A stretch of 45,759 bases of DNA from an uncultured Colwellia sp. (GTDB lineage: Bacteria; Pseudomonadota; Gammaproteobacteria; Enterobacterales; Alteromonadaceae): contig CAJWZC010000021.1 in assembly GCA_913049915.1 (NCBI GenBank), forward strand, positions 1 to 45,759, in the 5' to 3' direction. Position 1 is the first letter of the stretch. Every line of letters begins with the position of its first letter. Below the pieces are notes generated by a model, which was given only the letters and a program-made list of their open reading frames with translations, did no database searches and was not told the origin of the DNA. A program made the position numbers and the translations under genes. Of this stretch, positions 1-9,051 are shown piece by piece.

Positions 1-178
1 TGCCCCATAGTGAGATAGAACTAACAATAATTTTTGCTACTTAAGAGGAGTTTAAGAACAATGGGATTACTACAAAGTTAGCTTATTTTTTCATTGAGGT
101 GACTAAATATTTAATTACCCGCAATTAACGCTAATAAAGCCTTTTTTGTGGTATTCAATTTTGATATAGCTCTATTTT

Positions 179-1237
179 CTACCATGATAACTCAAATTGC
201 TGACTTTTAACTTCGATTTCACTAAGACCAATATGAACTCCTAAAAGTCTAACCTTTTTACCGTCACCACGTTTCACTACTTCTGTCAGCAAATCTAAAA
301 ATATTCCTTTATCAAGGTTAGAATAAGTAATGTCTTTAGTCGTTTGGTAGAAATCATTGAATTTAACTTTTACCCCTAATTTACTTATTTTTCGCTCCTG
401 TAAATACTTTTCAGACCGCTTTATTAATTCAGGTACTAGTTTATCGGTTAAAAAACTACGAAGAGTGCCTAAATCATCAATATCTACAGGAAATGTTCTC
501 TCAACACCTATCGACTTTCTTACTCGTGTTGTTTCAACATATCTATTATCTATACCTTGGCACCGTTGATAAAGCACCTGTCCAAATTTACCAAAGTTAT
601 TATTAATAATTGTCTGGTCAACGGCTTGAATGTCGCGACCATACTCCAACCCTAATGACTTTAGTTTTTCAAAAGTAACCTTACCTACACCTGAAATCTT
701 ATTTAAAGGTAATTCGGCAATGAAGCTACGAACTTCAGAAGGCGTGATAACAAATTGACCATTTGGCTTATTATAATCTGAAGCAACTTTGGCAAGAAAC
801 TTCAGAGAAGAAACTCCAGCAGAAGCGGTTAGTCCCGTTTCTCTTTGGATTGTTTCTCTAATATCTTGGGCTATTAAAGTGGCTGAACCTTTAAATAATT
901 TGCAATCAGTAACATCAAGATAAGCTTCATCTAATGAAAGAGGTTCAATAATACCGGTATAACGCGAAAATATTTCACGGATATGAATACTAACTTCTTT
1001 ATATGCATTCATTCGAGATGGTACGAGCACCAAATTTGGACACTTTCTCATTGCCACACTCGTTGGCATTGCTGAACGAACACCAAATTCTCTTGCAATA
1101 TAATTACAAGTAGAAAGTACACCTCGCCTTTTAGAGCTTCCCCCCACAGCAACAGGGAGATTTGCCAACTCTGGCCTATCTCTAATTTCAACAGATACAA
1201 AGAATGCATCCATGTCTATATGGATCAACTTCTGCAT
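179..1237 (-). CDS. dinB: DNA polymerase IV (Y-family translesion polymerase)
   Basis: Encodes a 352-residue Y-family polymerase, the usual length of DinB, which copies past lesions with low fidelity. The palm catalytic residues are visible: HIDMDAFF at the N terminus (Asp8) and SLDEAYLDV with Asp103 and Glu104, the same numbering as E. coli. The helix-hairpin-helix stretch NKISGVGKVTFEKL follows the palm and the little-finger domain fills the rest. The C terminus, QQFELSW, resembles a beta-clamp-binding tail. The ATG at 1237 is used because the family starts with this short strand. It is monocistronic; a LexA-like box lies 300 bp upstream. Assignment is secure. Confidence 0.96.
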   Translation of the reverse strand: MQKLIHIDMDAFFVSVEIRDRPELANLPVAVGGSSKRRGVLSTCNYIAREFGVRSAMPTSVAMRKCPNLVLVPSRMNAYKEVSIHIREIFSRYTGIIEPLSLDEAYLDVTDCKLFKGSATLIAQDIRETIQRETGLTASAGVSSLKFLAKVASDYNKPNGQFVITPSEVRSFIAELPLNKISGVGKVTFEKLKSLGLEYGRDIQAVDQTIINNNFGKFGQVLYQRCQGIDNRYVETTRVRKSIGVERTFPVDIDDLGTLRSFLTDKLVPELIKRSEKYLQERKISKLGVKVKFNDFYQTTKDITYSNLDKGIFLDLLTEVVKRGDGKKVRLLGVHIGLSEIEVKSQQFELSW

Positions 1238-1682
1238 ATTATTTAAAATTTCTTTTAGGTAATACCATTATGTTTACTCTAGTATCTAGTCCATTTCACA
1301 TTCAAATTTTGTAAATATTTTATAATGTAGGCACGATTTTTCACTCTGTAATAATTGAATTTACGCTTGAAGATAAATTTGTCATAGTTGACAAGAGTGA
1401 GACTTAGTTGAATATCAAAGAAAACAGCATAACTACAGATTTTATGGCTCGAACACTCACTTACGTCAAGAAATTAAATATCAGATAATACGTTAATATG
1501 AATTATTTCTTTCATATTATCTATAGCTCCCTAAAACTGTATATAAAATCAGTATACTATTTTTATATAGCTTAGCAAGTGAGTTTATTGAATTGATTAG
1601 TACCTAAGCTTGTAATTACTATTTACTCAGTTATCGACCGATTTCTTGACATAGTTATTGTTCTAGATGCGTTCAGGAGTAC
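1238..1682. other. Intergenic region upstream of dinB
   Basis: 445 bp of AT-rich sequence between dinB and the decayed ferrochelatase. I see no convincing gene. The only structured element is a LexA-like palindrome at 1537-1552. A minus-strand 13-codon frame starts just after it (ATG near 1509) but is too short to call. Confidence 0.5.
1537..1552. promoter_or_regulatory. LexA (SOS) box-like site
   Basis: The sequence CTGTATATAAAATCAG keeps the CTG-N10-CAG arrangement and AT-rich core of the gammaproteobacterial LexA box (consensus CTGT-N8-ACAG), and is flanked by A on the left and TA on the right as in strong sites. One position of the right half-site departs from consensus. It lies 300 bp upstream of dinB, a classic SOS gene, which is further than usual. 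Either dinB has a long leader or the site is a relic. Confidence 0.45.
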
Positions 1683-2668
1683 CTATATAGGCTCTAATAC
1701 ATTAAACAAAGCATTAATATGGTCATCACGGTCGTTTAACACCGCAATATAATGATAGGTTTTACCACAAGCCTCTAAAAACACTTCACTCTTTTCGTGA
1801 ATTAACTCTTCAAGTCTTTCTAAATAATCTGCATTGAATGTAGGACTCATAATAGCAACATCTTTTATACCTTGTTCTGGTAGATACTCAAGTATTATAT
1901 CGGTGTAGGGTTTAAGCCATTCGGCCTTAGCAAAGCGTAATTAAAGGTTATAATCATTTCTTCCTCAGTAAAGCCTAAATCGTCTGCAAGTAATGACTTT
2001 TGACTAGTAACGTTATTTCACGGCAGTAATCATAATAAGTTCGCCCCATCATTCATGAAACAACTCTGGCATACCATAATACGAAAGGACTAAGCGCTGT
2101 GGTTTGCCATGACTGGCCACATACTATTTTACTGTATAGACTGATGCTTGAATATAAAATAGATTGTTATGATAGGTATTTAAGAAGTGTATCGACGGTG
2201 TATAACGCCATTCTTGTAATTCTTTACTATTAGGATCAAAAGTAGACGCTATTGTTGGCCCTGCCTACTGAAGATATAAAGGTAATACCACAATTTTATC
2301 AACACCTTGATACTCGAATTTTTGCATTACACTCGCCACTTGTGGATTCCCATAACACATAGCAAAATCGACAACGACATTATCGCCATATTAAGGTTTA
2401 ACTTTTGCTGCGAGTTTTACTTTTTTTGCAGCGGTTATGCTTAATAAGGGAGCACCGTCATCTTGCCAAATAGTTTGGTATAGCTTTGCTGGTCGGATTG
2501 GTAAAATAATACCATATAAAATGATAAGCCAAATAAGACGTGGAATATCTACTACGCGTCTATCAGATAAAACTATCGTAAATAGCGAGGTACTGCACTC
2601 GTTGTTGGCTCATCAGGTGAACCTAAATTTGTTATTAAACTAATAAGCAACCTTAATAGGTTGCTCGA
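1683..2668 (-). pseudogene. hemH: Decayed ferrochelatase (hemH) pseudogene
   Basis: No open frame survives, but three-frame reading on the minus strand recovers ferrochelatase in order: [11 protein letters not shown] near 2640, [20 protein letters not shown] near 2500, the GDNVVVDFAMCYGNP segment near 2350, the SxHGxP active-site loop as SYYGMP near 2078, and the C-terminal part KSEVFLEACGKTYHYI near 1780 followed by LNDRDDHI. Stop codons interrupt the matched frames at 2573-2575 (TAG), 2391-2393 (TAA), 2265-2267 (TAG), 2124-2126 (TAG) and 2049-2051 (TGA). Single-base frameshifts occur near 2570 and between 1930 and 2030. The catalytic His of the SxHGxP loop is Tyr (2076-2078). Ferrochelatase inserts iron into protoporphyrin; this copy cannot work. 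It abuts the heme-handling ccm locus. The 5' limit is approximate. Confidence 0.88.
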
Positions 2669-2692
2669 CTAAGGAGGTTAACTTATACCAAC

Positions 2693-2800
2693 TTCATTAA
2701 ATGATTATCCACTTGTACTGGCTAAAATACTCCAAGCTTGCTTCACTCTAAGTCACAATAGCCGGCTATTGTTCAATAGGGCACCTTACCTTTATTTATT
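2693..2800. repeat. Intergenic repeat-like segment with 18-bp perfect palindrome
   Basis: Between the ferrochelatase remnant and ccmI lies non-coding sequence that carries a perfect loop-free palindrome, ACAATAGCCGGCTATTGT, at 2755-2772. The segment starting TTATACCAACTTCATTAAAT at 2693 has the look of the interspersed intergenic repeats common in Colwellia-type genomes, but no second copy occurs in this window, so repeat status is an inference. Confidence 0.3.
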
Positions 2801-2857
2801 TTTCCTGGCACAACAAAGGGATAAACTTAATCAAACTGGAATAAACTAATAAAGCAG

Positions 2858-4129
2858 TTATTCAACTAAAGTATTTACGATCAGTTCAAGTGTTTCAGTA
2901 CTATTAACATCAACACCTAAAGATTCCGCTTTATAGTCACCTGGTTTAATACCAACACCACCTTGCATTGAAGCAATGGCATATACATGTACTTTATCTA
3001 CACTGCCTAAGTTATTTGCTGGGCTCATTGCTTGGCTATTGTTCAACACAACGACAGTAGGTAAATCACTGGCTTTCATTTTTACTGCGGCAAGCGGCAT
3101 ACGCTGACCATTGGTAGGTACTGCATAAATAAATACTACACGGTCTTCACCTTGTGCTAATTGCTTGGCTATATCATCCGAGATACTAACATTTACTTTT
3201 AGTTGTGGTCCAACAACAACCAGGGTTTTACCTACCGAGTTAGTTGCTGGCTGACCTAGTCGGTTATTAGCTTCAGCCACAGCTTCTTTAAGGGCAGTAA
3301 TATTGACGCCTTGGTTATTTACATCGATAACACGTTGCCAATGAGTAATGGCTAGTGAGTAATTTTTACCAATAAAATTATGCATACCTAATAAGATATT
3401 AGTGGATGCATCATTGATATCAAGCGCTAATGATTTATCAATATACTCTTGTACTTGAATACTAATTTTCTGATCATTTTTATAATAAAGCGCTTGTGCA
3501 ATAGCACCTAGAATATCCGCATGCTCACCTTCAATTTTCATCACTTGAGTAAATGCATCAACCGCTTCATCAAAATCGGCAACGGCAACATAGGTTTGCC
3601 CTAAGTTATACCAAGCCTCACTATCTTCAGGATTTGACTCGATACGTTGTTGCAGTTTTTCAATATGGGCCATTGCTTCATTTTCACGCTGCTGTAACAT
3701 TTTTTCTTGTGACATAGCTTCCTGCTGACCTTGCCCTGCAGGTGATTTGGTAATAAGTTTATAGCTGCCTTGCTTATCATAAAGAGCAATAGAAAAGATG
3801 ATAATAAATACACTTAATCCAAGTGGCCAAAAAGGAGAATAAGACCTTGCATTAGTGGTTACTTTTACCTCTTTTGACGTACTTTCTATATCTTGTAATA
3901 GCGTATTATCAAGTTCAGCCAATAGGTATTGATAATTTTCTTCATCAATACCACCTTCGCCGTAATCTTTTTCTATCTCTTTTTTATGTTCATGATACAA
4001 ACGTACATTAGTCTCGTCACGCAAACTACTATCGATCAGAACGTCTTGGCTCTTCTGTTTAAAGAAAGGTCGCCATACCATCAATAATAATAAAATTAAA
4101 AATATAAGGCTTATTACTAAAAATTCCAT
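2858..4129 (-). CDS. ccmI: Cytochrome c maturation protein CcmI (apocytochrome chaperone)
   Basis: 423 residues. CcmI escorts apocytochrome c to the CcmF/CcmH heme ligation complex at the periplasmic face of the inner membrane. The N terminus has a membrane segment (about residues 3-18), a cytoplasmic loop rich in charge, and a second membrane segment near residues 98-115 (FWPLGLSVFIIIFSIALYD). Tetratricopeptide repeats follow (SEAWYNLGQTYVAVADFDEA and later units), then a C-terminal beta-rich domain (VSISDDIAKQLAQGEDRVVF) typical of long CcmI/CycH. It is the last gene of the ccmFGHI operon, 43 bp after ccmH. Confidence 0.92.
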   Translation of the reverse strand: MEFLVISLIFLILLLLMVWRPFFKQKSQDVLIDSSLRDETNVRLYHEHKKEIEKDYGEGGIDEENYQYLLAELDNTLLQDIESTSKEVKVTTNARSYSPFWPLGLSVFIIIFSIALYDKQGSYKLITKSPAGQGQQEAMSQEKMLQQRENEAMAHIEKLQQRIESNPEDSEAWYNLGQTYVAVADFDEAVDAFTQVMKIEGEHADILGAIAQALYYKNDQKISIQVQEYIDKSLALDINDASTNILLGMHNFIGKNYSLAITHWQRVIDVNNQGVNITALKEAVAEANNRLGQPATNSVGKTLVVVGPQLKVNVSISDDIAKQLAQGEDRVVFIYAVPTNGQRMPLAAVKMKASDLPTVVVLNNSQAMSPANNLGSVDKVHVYAIASMQGGVGIKPGDYKAESLGVDVNSTETLELIVNTLVE

Positions 4130-4172
4130 AATGTTATCTACTACTTATTTTATTTTTTTTGAGTGGTTACAG

Positions 4173-4640
4173 TTATTTATTTTTGGTTAGACTGTTGAGT
4201 TTTTCTTGTTGCGCTTTCGTTAAAACCAAGGCCTCTTTAGGTACTGGTTTTCGGCGGACAATAACAATAACGATAATAATACCGAACAAAATAAGAACTG
4301 CTGGACCAAACCATAATACGTAAGTTAATTGCGATACTCTTGGGCGGTATAAAACAAATTCACCATAACGGTCGACCATAAAGTTAACAATTTCAATATC
4401 AGCTTTGCCTTGTTGTAATAACTCGTAAAGCTCTCGACGCAAATCAGCGGCAATAGGTGAGTTAGAGCCTGATAAGTTTTGATTTTGACACTTAGGGCAT
4501 CGTAATTCTTTACTTAACGCTTGAAAGCGAATTTTAGTCACTTCATCCTGAAACTCGTAAGTATCAACTGGACTCGCGCTTACCTGATTAGTACTAAACG
4601 TAAACACCATCGTGAGTATAAGTATGCCGATTAAACGCAT
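4173..4640 (-). CDS. ccmH: Cytochrome c maturation protein CcmH/CcmL (apocytochrome thiol reductase)
   Basis: 155 residues from the ATG at 4640. An upstream in-frame start would add nine residues inside ccmG; the 4640 start is preferred because AGGGG sits 8 bp before it and a signal peptide begins there. The protein has a signal peptide (MRLIGILILTMVFTF), the redox motif LRCPKCQNQNL (Cys48 and Cys51) that resolves the disulfide of apocytochrome c, and a C-terminal membrane anchor (VLWFGPAVLILFGIIIVIV). It is the short CcmH form without the TPR domain, which is on the separate CcmI. The start lies one base past the ccmG stop, so the two are co-translated. Confidence 0.94.
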   Translation of the reverse strand: MRLIGILILTMVFTFSTNQVSASPVDTYEFQDEVTKIRFQALSKELRCPKCQNQNLSGSNSPIAADLRRELYELLQQGKADIEIVNFMVDRYGEFVLYRPRVSQLTYVLWFGPAVLILFGIIIVIVIVRRKPVPKEALVLTKAQQEKLNSLTKNK

Positions 4641-4641
4641 G

Positions 4642-5190
4642 TTATTTCCCCTGCTTTTTTTCTTCAATTAGCTGAGCAATTAATGGCTCAAATTCACGTC
4701 GCCATACGCGTGTATCAATGGCACCAGCAAAACGTTTACGAATAATACCATGATGATCAATAACAAATGTTTCTGGCGCACCATAAACACCAAGATCTAG
4801 ACCTAACATACCTTTGTCATCAAAAATAGAAAACACATAAGGATCTTCATAGTGTTGAAGCCATTGCTGCGCTGCAACACGATCATCTTTATAATTCAAA
4901 CCATAGAGTTTAACTTTGGCATCTTTAGCTATATCAACGAGGTACGGGTGTTCATACTTGCACGTAGGACACCAAGTAGCCCAAACATTAATTAACACAA
5001 CATCACCAAGTAAATCAGCCTGAGTGACAATTTTATCGCTATTATTTAATGTTTGTAGTTTAAAAGCTGGCATAGTTTTACCGACCAATGCTGATGGCAT
5101 ATCTTGTGGATTAAGTGATAACCCACGATATAAAACAGCACCTAAGGCAATAACTAATATCAATGGTAGAAAGCGAATTAGCTTACCCAT
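4642..5190 (-). CDS. ccmG: Thiol:disulfide interchange protein CcmG (DsbE)
   Basis: 182-residue membrane-tethered thioredoxin. The N terminus is an uncleaved membrane anchor (LIRFLPLILVIALGAVLY); the thioredoxin fold carries the active site WCPTC (Cys74, Cys77) in the context INVWATWCPTC, and the CcmG-specific cis-proline region with YGAPETFVID. It passes reductant to CcmH and apocytochrome c in the periplasm. GGAGG stands upstream of the ATG, overlapping the end of ccmF, and the ccmF stop is two bases before the start, so coupling is tight. Confidence 0.96.
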   Translation of the reverse strand: MGKLIRFLPLILVIALGAVLYRGLSLNPQDMPSALVGKTMPAFKLQTLNNSDKIVTQADLLGDVVLINVWATWCPTCKYEHPYLVDIAKDAKVKLYGLNYKDDRVAAQQWLQHYEDPYVFSIFDDKGMLGLDLGVYGAPETFVIDHHGIIRKRFAGAIDTRVWRREFEPLIAQLIEEKKQGK

Positions 5191-5192
5191 TA

Positions 5193-7256
5193 TTACGCCT
5201 CCGAGACTTTTTTAGTAACGGTGCTACTAATAACCGCGTCTGTCAAAGAGTCAGCAAAAACCGGTGAATTTATCGCTACCGGTTTTTTACGGCGATAGCG
5301 CTTATCAAGCATTGACAATCCACCTCCCATAGCCATAAAGATTGCACCTAACCAAATCCAACGAACAAATGGCTTATAATGAACACGTATTGCCCAAGCA
5401 CCATCTGGTAACGGATCACCTAATGCGACATATACGTCACGGAATAATCCAGGATCTATGCCGGCTTCAGTCATTCCCATGGTTTGTACGCGATAAGTTC
5501 GACGTTCTGGCTTCAATAAAGAAACAAAATCGCTTTCTCCCGAGCCATTCACTTTATAGATATTAATTTGTCCCTGCTCGGCACTATAGTTTGGTCCTTC
5601 GACATGTTTAATACCTTTGAACTCAATTTCATAACCTGACACGGTTACTCTTTCATTCAGTGCCATTTTTACATTAGTTTCACTTTCATACATTGAAACA
5701 ATGGTTACACCAACAATAGTGATTGCGATACCCGCATGCGCCGTTGCCATGCCGATATGACTTGTTGTTAATTTTCCTACAGTTTGAAAGTGATTTTTAA
5801 TTTCTTTCACAACAACTAAGAACACCCAGGTCGCTAAGGTGATACCCATGGCAACTAAAATATTAAATTCACCACCATAAACCACTGGGAATAGGAGACC
5901 AAAAGCAATACTAAATACCGAGGAACTTAACAGTCTTTTACGTAACTCGCCTTGTTTTGCTTTCTTCCAACGAATTAACGGGCCTATACCCATTATAATG
6001 AATAAAATACTCATGATAGGAACAAAAACAGCATTAAAATACGGAGGCCCTACTGATATTTTCCCATAACCTAACGCATCAACTAATAAAGGATATAAGG
6101 TACCCAATAGTACGGTTACCGTTGCAACAACCAATATGACATTACACAGTAATAACGCTGTTTCACGTGAGTAAAAGGCGAAGCGAGAAAAACTCGACAC
6201 TGTATTTGCTCTAAATGCATACAGAGTTAATGAACCTCCCATAGCAATGGCTAAAATTACTAAGATAAAGATACCGCGAGAAGGATCTGCTGCAAAAGAA
6301 TGAACTGAAGTAATCACCCCTGAGCGCACTAAAAATGCGCCTAATAAACTTAGGCCAAAAGCAAATATTGCTAGTAATATAGTCCAGTTTCTAAAGGTAC
6401 CACGTTTTTCTGTTACAGCTAACGAATGAATCAGCGCGGTCCCAATAAGCCAAGGCATAAATGATGCATTTTCAACAGGATCCCAGAACCACCAACCACC
6501 CCAGCCAAGTTCATAATAAGCCCACCAGCTACCTAGCGCGATACCAATAGTTAAGAATACCCACGCACCTACTGTCCAAGGACGCGACCAACGAGCCCAT
6601 GCGGCATCCATTTTACCAGCCATTAACGCGGCAACAGCAAAAGCAAAAGCAACAGCAAAACCAACATAACCAAGATATAACAATGGCGGATGAATAATTA
6701 AGCCAACATCTTGTAATAATGGATTTAAATCACGACCTTCCATTGGCACATTTGGCCATAAACGTTCAAATGGATTAGAGGTTAATAGGGTAAAAGCAAT
6801 AAACCCTATAGCAATCATACCCATAACAGCTAAAACACGAGAGATAAATTCTTCTTCGATCCCGTCTGAGAAACACGCAACAGCAGCAGTCCATCCGGTT
6901 AATGAAAACACCCACAATAATAATGAGCCTTCATGCCCCCCCCAAACAGCGCTTATTTTAAAGTAATAGGGTAAATATGTATTGGAGTGACTAGCGATGT
7001 ACTTAATGGAGAAGTCATCAACGACAAAACTGTAGGCAAGGATGATAAAACTAATACCCGTAAAAAAAAACATACCATAAGCAAGTGGCCTAGCATAGGT
7101 CATGAGTTTTTTTAACGAACTCTGCTCAGGGCTATGAACACCTACCAATGGAATGAAACTTAAGCAAATAGAAAATGCTAAAGCAAGAATAAGGGCTAAG
7201 TGACCGAGTTCAGGTATAAGTTCAGGCATTTGTGTCGCTACCAGTTCAGGTATCAT
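5193..7256 (-). CDS. ccmF: Cytochrome c heme lyase subunit CcmF
   Basis: 687-residue polytopic membrane protein, slightly longer than the E. coli protein. CcmF takes heme from CcmE and joins it to apocytochrome c. The tryptophan-rich heme-binding WWD segment is clear (YYELGWGGWWFWDPVENASF), preceded by HPPLLYLGYVGF and followed by many membrane helices, with a large periplasmic domain near residues 520-625. The ATG at 7256 has GGAG 8 bp upstream; an in-frame ATG at 7229 also fits the family start. It leads the minus-strand operon ccmF-ccmG-ccmH-ccmI. Confidence 0.96.
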   Translation of the reverse strand: MIPELVATQMPELIPELGHLALILALAFSICLSFIPLVGVHSPEQSSLKKLMTYARPLAYGMFFFTGISFIILAYSFVVDDFSIKYIASHSNTYLPYYFKISAVWGGHEGSLLLWVFSLTGWTAAVACFSDGIEEEFISRVLAVMGMIAIGFIAFTLLTSNPFERLWPNVPMEGRDLNPLLQDVGLIIHPPLLYLGYVGFAVAFAFAVAALMAGKMDAAWARWSRPWTVGAWVFLTIGIALGSWWAYYELGWGGWWFWDPVENASFMPWLIGTALIHSLAVTEKRGTFRNWTILLAIFAFGLSLLGAFLVRSGVITSVHSFAADPSRGIFILVILAIAMGGSLTLYAFRANTVSSFSRFAFYSRETALLLCNVILVVATVTVLLGTLYPLLVDALGYGKISVGPPYFNAVFVPIMSILFIIMGIGPLIRWKKAKQGELRKRLLSSSVFSIAFGLLFPVVYGGEFNILVAMGITLATWVFLVVVKEIKNHFQTVGKLTTSHIGMATAHAGIAITIVGVTIVSMYESETNVKMALNERVTVSGYEIEFKGIKHVEGPNYSAEQGQINIYKVNGSGESDFVSLLKPERRTYRVQTMGMTEAGIDPGLFRDVYVALGDPLPDGAWAIRVHYKPFVRWIWLGAIFMAMGGGLSMLDKRYRRKKPVAINSPVFADSLTDAVISSTVTKKVSEA

Positions 7257-7598
7257 TGGGTTCTCCGCTCTGCTTCAAAAAACAATTAACCTTTAGTGAT
7301 TATTATCAATACTAATGAGGTTAAAAATTATGGCGTTATACTAACATTTTATCAGGTCAAATATTAATGTAAATTAATAGCTCAAGTTGTTTCATAATGT
7401 TACAAGTTTCTTGGACTATGTTAATCTTGGCTGTGTTAATATTGGCTGGGTATTATATTCTCCAAAATGGTTATACGATCCATATCAATAATTATTCGAC
7501 CAACATACGCTAGAATTCATTCTGCTAGCTTGATACATAGACTTTTAAATAACGTAGATAAAGCATAAGTGAATCCATTGTCCAAAGAAACCTCAATG
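7257..7598. promoter_or_regulatory. Divergent ccm control region
   Basis: About 340 bp separates ccmF from ccmA and must hold both promoters. It contains three imperfect tandem units beginning TTGG at 7411, 7427 and 7442 (for example TTGGCTGTGTTAAT), spaced 15-16 bp. The function of these is unknown. No clear FNR or ArcA site could be defined by eye. Confidence 0.45.
7411..7457. repeat. Three 15-16-bp tandem repeats in the ccm divergent promoter
   Basis: Units start TTGGACTATGTTAAT (7411), TTGGCTGTGTTAAT (7427) and TTGGCTGGGTATTAT (7442). The spacing of about 1.5 helical turns and the position between two divergent operons make a regulator-binding cluster possible. Chance origin in AT-rich DNA is not excluded. 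Confidence 0.4.
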
Positions 7599-8225
7599 CC
7601 CTTGATAAGTGCAGTAAACCTAACCTGTATTAGAGAAGAACGCTTATTATTTGACGAATTGTCACTGGAAATTTATCCTGGTGATATAATACAAATTGAA
7701 GGTCCAAACGGCTCAGGAAAAACTAGTTTATTACGTATTTTATCCGGACTATCACAACCTTATGATGGTCATATATTATATAAGAACGAGAAAATTAGTT
7801 CCTGTCGAGAAGAGTTTCATCAGAACCTGCTCTATTTCGGCCATTTGTCAGGCGTAAAAGATGAAATGACGGCAGAGGAAAATCTTGATTTTAATTTAGC
7901 ATTGCATGGTAACAAAAACGAAGAAAGCTTAACCTATTTGGCTAAGATAAACCTTGCTGGCTTTGAAGAAAGCTTAGCCTCACATTTAAGTGCAGGTCAA
8001 CATAGACGTATTGCCTTAGCGCGTTTGTATCATAATAATGCGCCAATTTGGATTTTAGATGAGCCTTTTACCGCTATAGATAAACAAGGCGTTTCTGGTT
8101 TAGAGCAGTTATTTTCTGCTCATGCACAACGTGGTGGTTGTGTGATTTTAACCACACACCAAGATTTAATTAGCATTAAACCTGAGCAAGTAAAAAAAAT
8201 CACTCTAGATTATGACTACTTATAA
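7599..8225 (+). CDS. ccmA: Heme exporter ATP-binding protein CcmA
   Basis: 208 residues from the ATG at 7599. A GTG 30 bp upstream (7569) keeps the frame open, but the family begins right at MPLISAVNL, so the ATG is preferred; neither has a strong ribosome site. Walker A is GPNGSGKTS (about residues 35-43), the ABC signature is a variant LSAGQHRR (about 130-137), and Walker B is WILDEP. With CcmB it forms the ABC transporter that drives release of holo-CcmE from CcmC. It is the first gene of the plus-strand ccmABCDE operon. Confidence 0.94.
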   Translation, partial: PLISAVNLTCIREERLLFDELSLEIYPGDIIQIEGPNGSGKTSLLRILSGLSQPYDGHILYKNEKISSCREEFHQNLLYFGHLSGVKDEMTAEENLDFNLALHGNKNEESLTYLAKINLAGFEESLASHLSAGQHRRIALARLYHNNAPIWILDEPFTAIDKQGVSGLEQLFSAHAQRGGCVILTTHQDLISIKPEQVKKITLDYDYL

Positions 8226-8280
8226 TAGTATTTTTGATTCATGTGCATGCCTTTTGATAGCGTTTAGAGAAAGTAACCTA

Positions 8281-9051
8281 ATGACCTTAAAAGCCCAGTC
8301 AACGCAAGAGACTGAAAACTTAACAGCTACCATCGACAACTCTATGATAGGGGATACTGCGCAGTCATCACAGCAGTTATCTTATCGTCATGCCTTTATG
8401 TTGGTATTAAAACGCGATTTGACTATTGCCATGCGACATAAAGATGACATTATTAATCCATTATTATTTTTTGTTATCGTGGTAACTCTTTTCCCTTTAG
8501 GCATAGGTCCAGAAGCACAAACATTAAGCCGTATTGCCCCAGGCATAATTTGGGTCGCCGCCCTACTCGCCACACTATTATCATTAGACCGTTTATTTAA
8601 ATCAGATCACCTCGATGGTTCATTAGAGCAAATGTTACTGAGTCCTCATCCAATTTTTATCTTAGTATTAGCCAAAATATTTGCACATTGGTTAATAACA
8701 GGTTTACCACTTATATTAATAGCACCACTGTTAGCTGTGTTGTTGCATTTAAATGAGCAAAGTTATACGGCTTTATTACTTACCTTGTTACTTGGAACGC
8801 CAGTACTTAGCTTACTTGGTGCAGTAGGTGTTGCACTTACGGTAGGTATCAAAAAAGGTGGCGTACTACTCAGTTTACTAGTTTTACCGCTTTATATACC
8901 AGTATTAATTTTTGCCACTAGCGCGATAGATACTGCCGCGCTAGGTTTACCTTACAGCGGCCAACTTGCTATAATCGCCGCATTATTCTTTGGATCTTTA
9001 ACGCTAGCGCCCTTTGCTGTTGGAGCTGCCCTAAAAGTGAGTACCAACTGA
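8281..9051 (+). CDS. ccmB: Heme exporter membrane protein CcmB
   Basis: 256 residues from the ATG at 8281. The frame is open back to 8212, overlapping ccmA, and another ATG is at 8344; E. coli CcmB begins close to the RHAFMLVLKRDL stretch, so about 40 residues here are an unusual hydrophilic extension, whichever start is used. The core matches CcmB closely: NPLLFFVIVVTLFPLGIGPE, RIAPGIIWVAALLATLLSLD, DGSLEQMLLSPHP and AHWLITGLPL, with six membrane helices. It is the permease half of the CcmAB transporter. Its stop overlaps the ccmC start. Confidence 0.94.
   Translation: MTLKAQSTQETENLTATIDNSMIGDTAQSSQQLSYRHAFMLVLKRDLTIAMRHKDDIINPLLFFVIVVTLFPLGIGPEAQTLSRIAPGIIWVAALLATLLSLDRLFKSDHLDGSLEQMLLSPHPIFILVLAKIFAHWLITGLPLILIAPLLAVLLHLNEQSYTALLLTLLLGTPVLSLLGAVGVALTVGIKKGGVLLSLLVLPLYIPVLIFATSAIDTAALGLPYSGQLAIIAALFFGSLTLAPFAVGAALKVSTN

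Noticed and set aside
2437..2643. 68-codon plus-strand frame as a gene
   Set aside because: It is antisense to the recognisable ferrochelatase N-terminal sequence and has no support of its own.
7295..7320. Fur or FNR site upstream of ccmF (TGATTATTATCA)
   Set aside because: The core spacing fits neither consensus.
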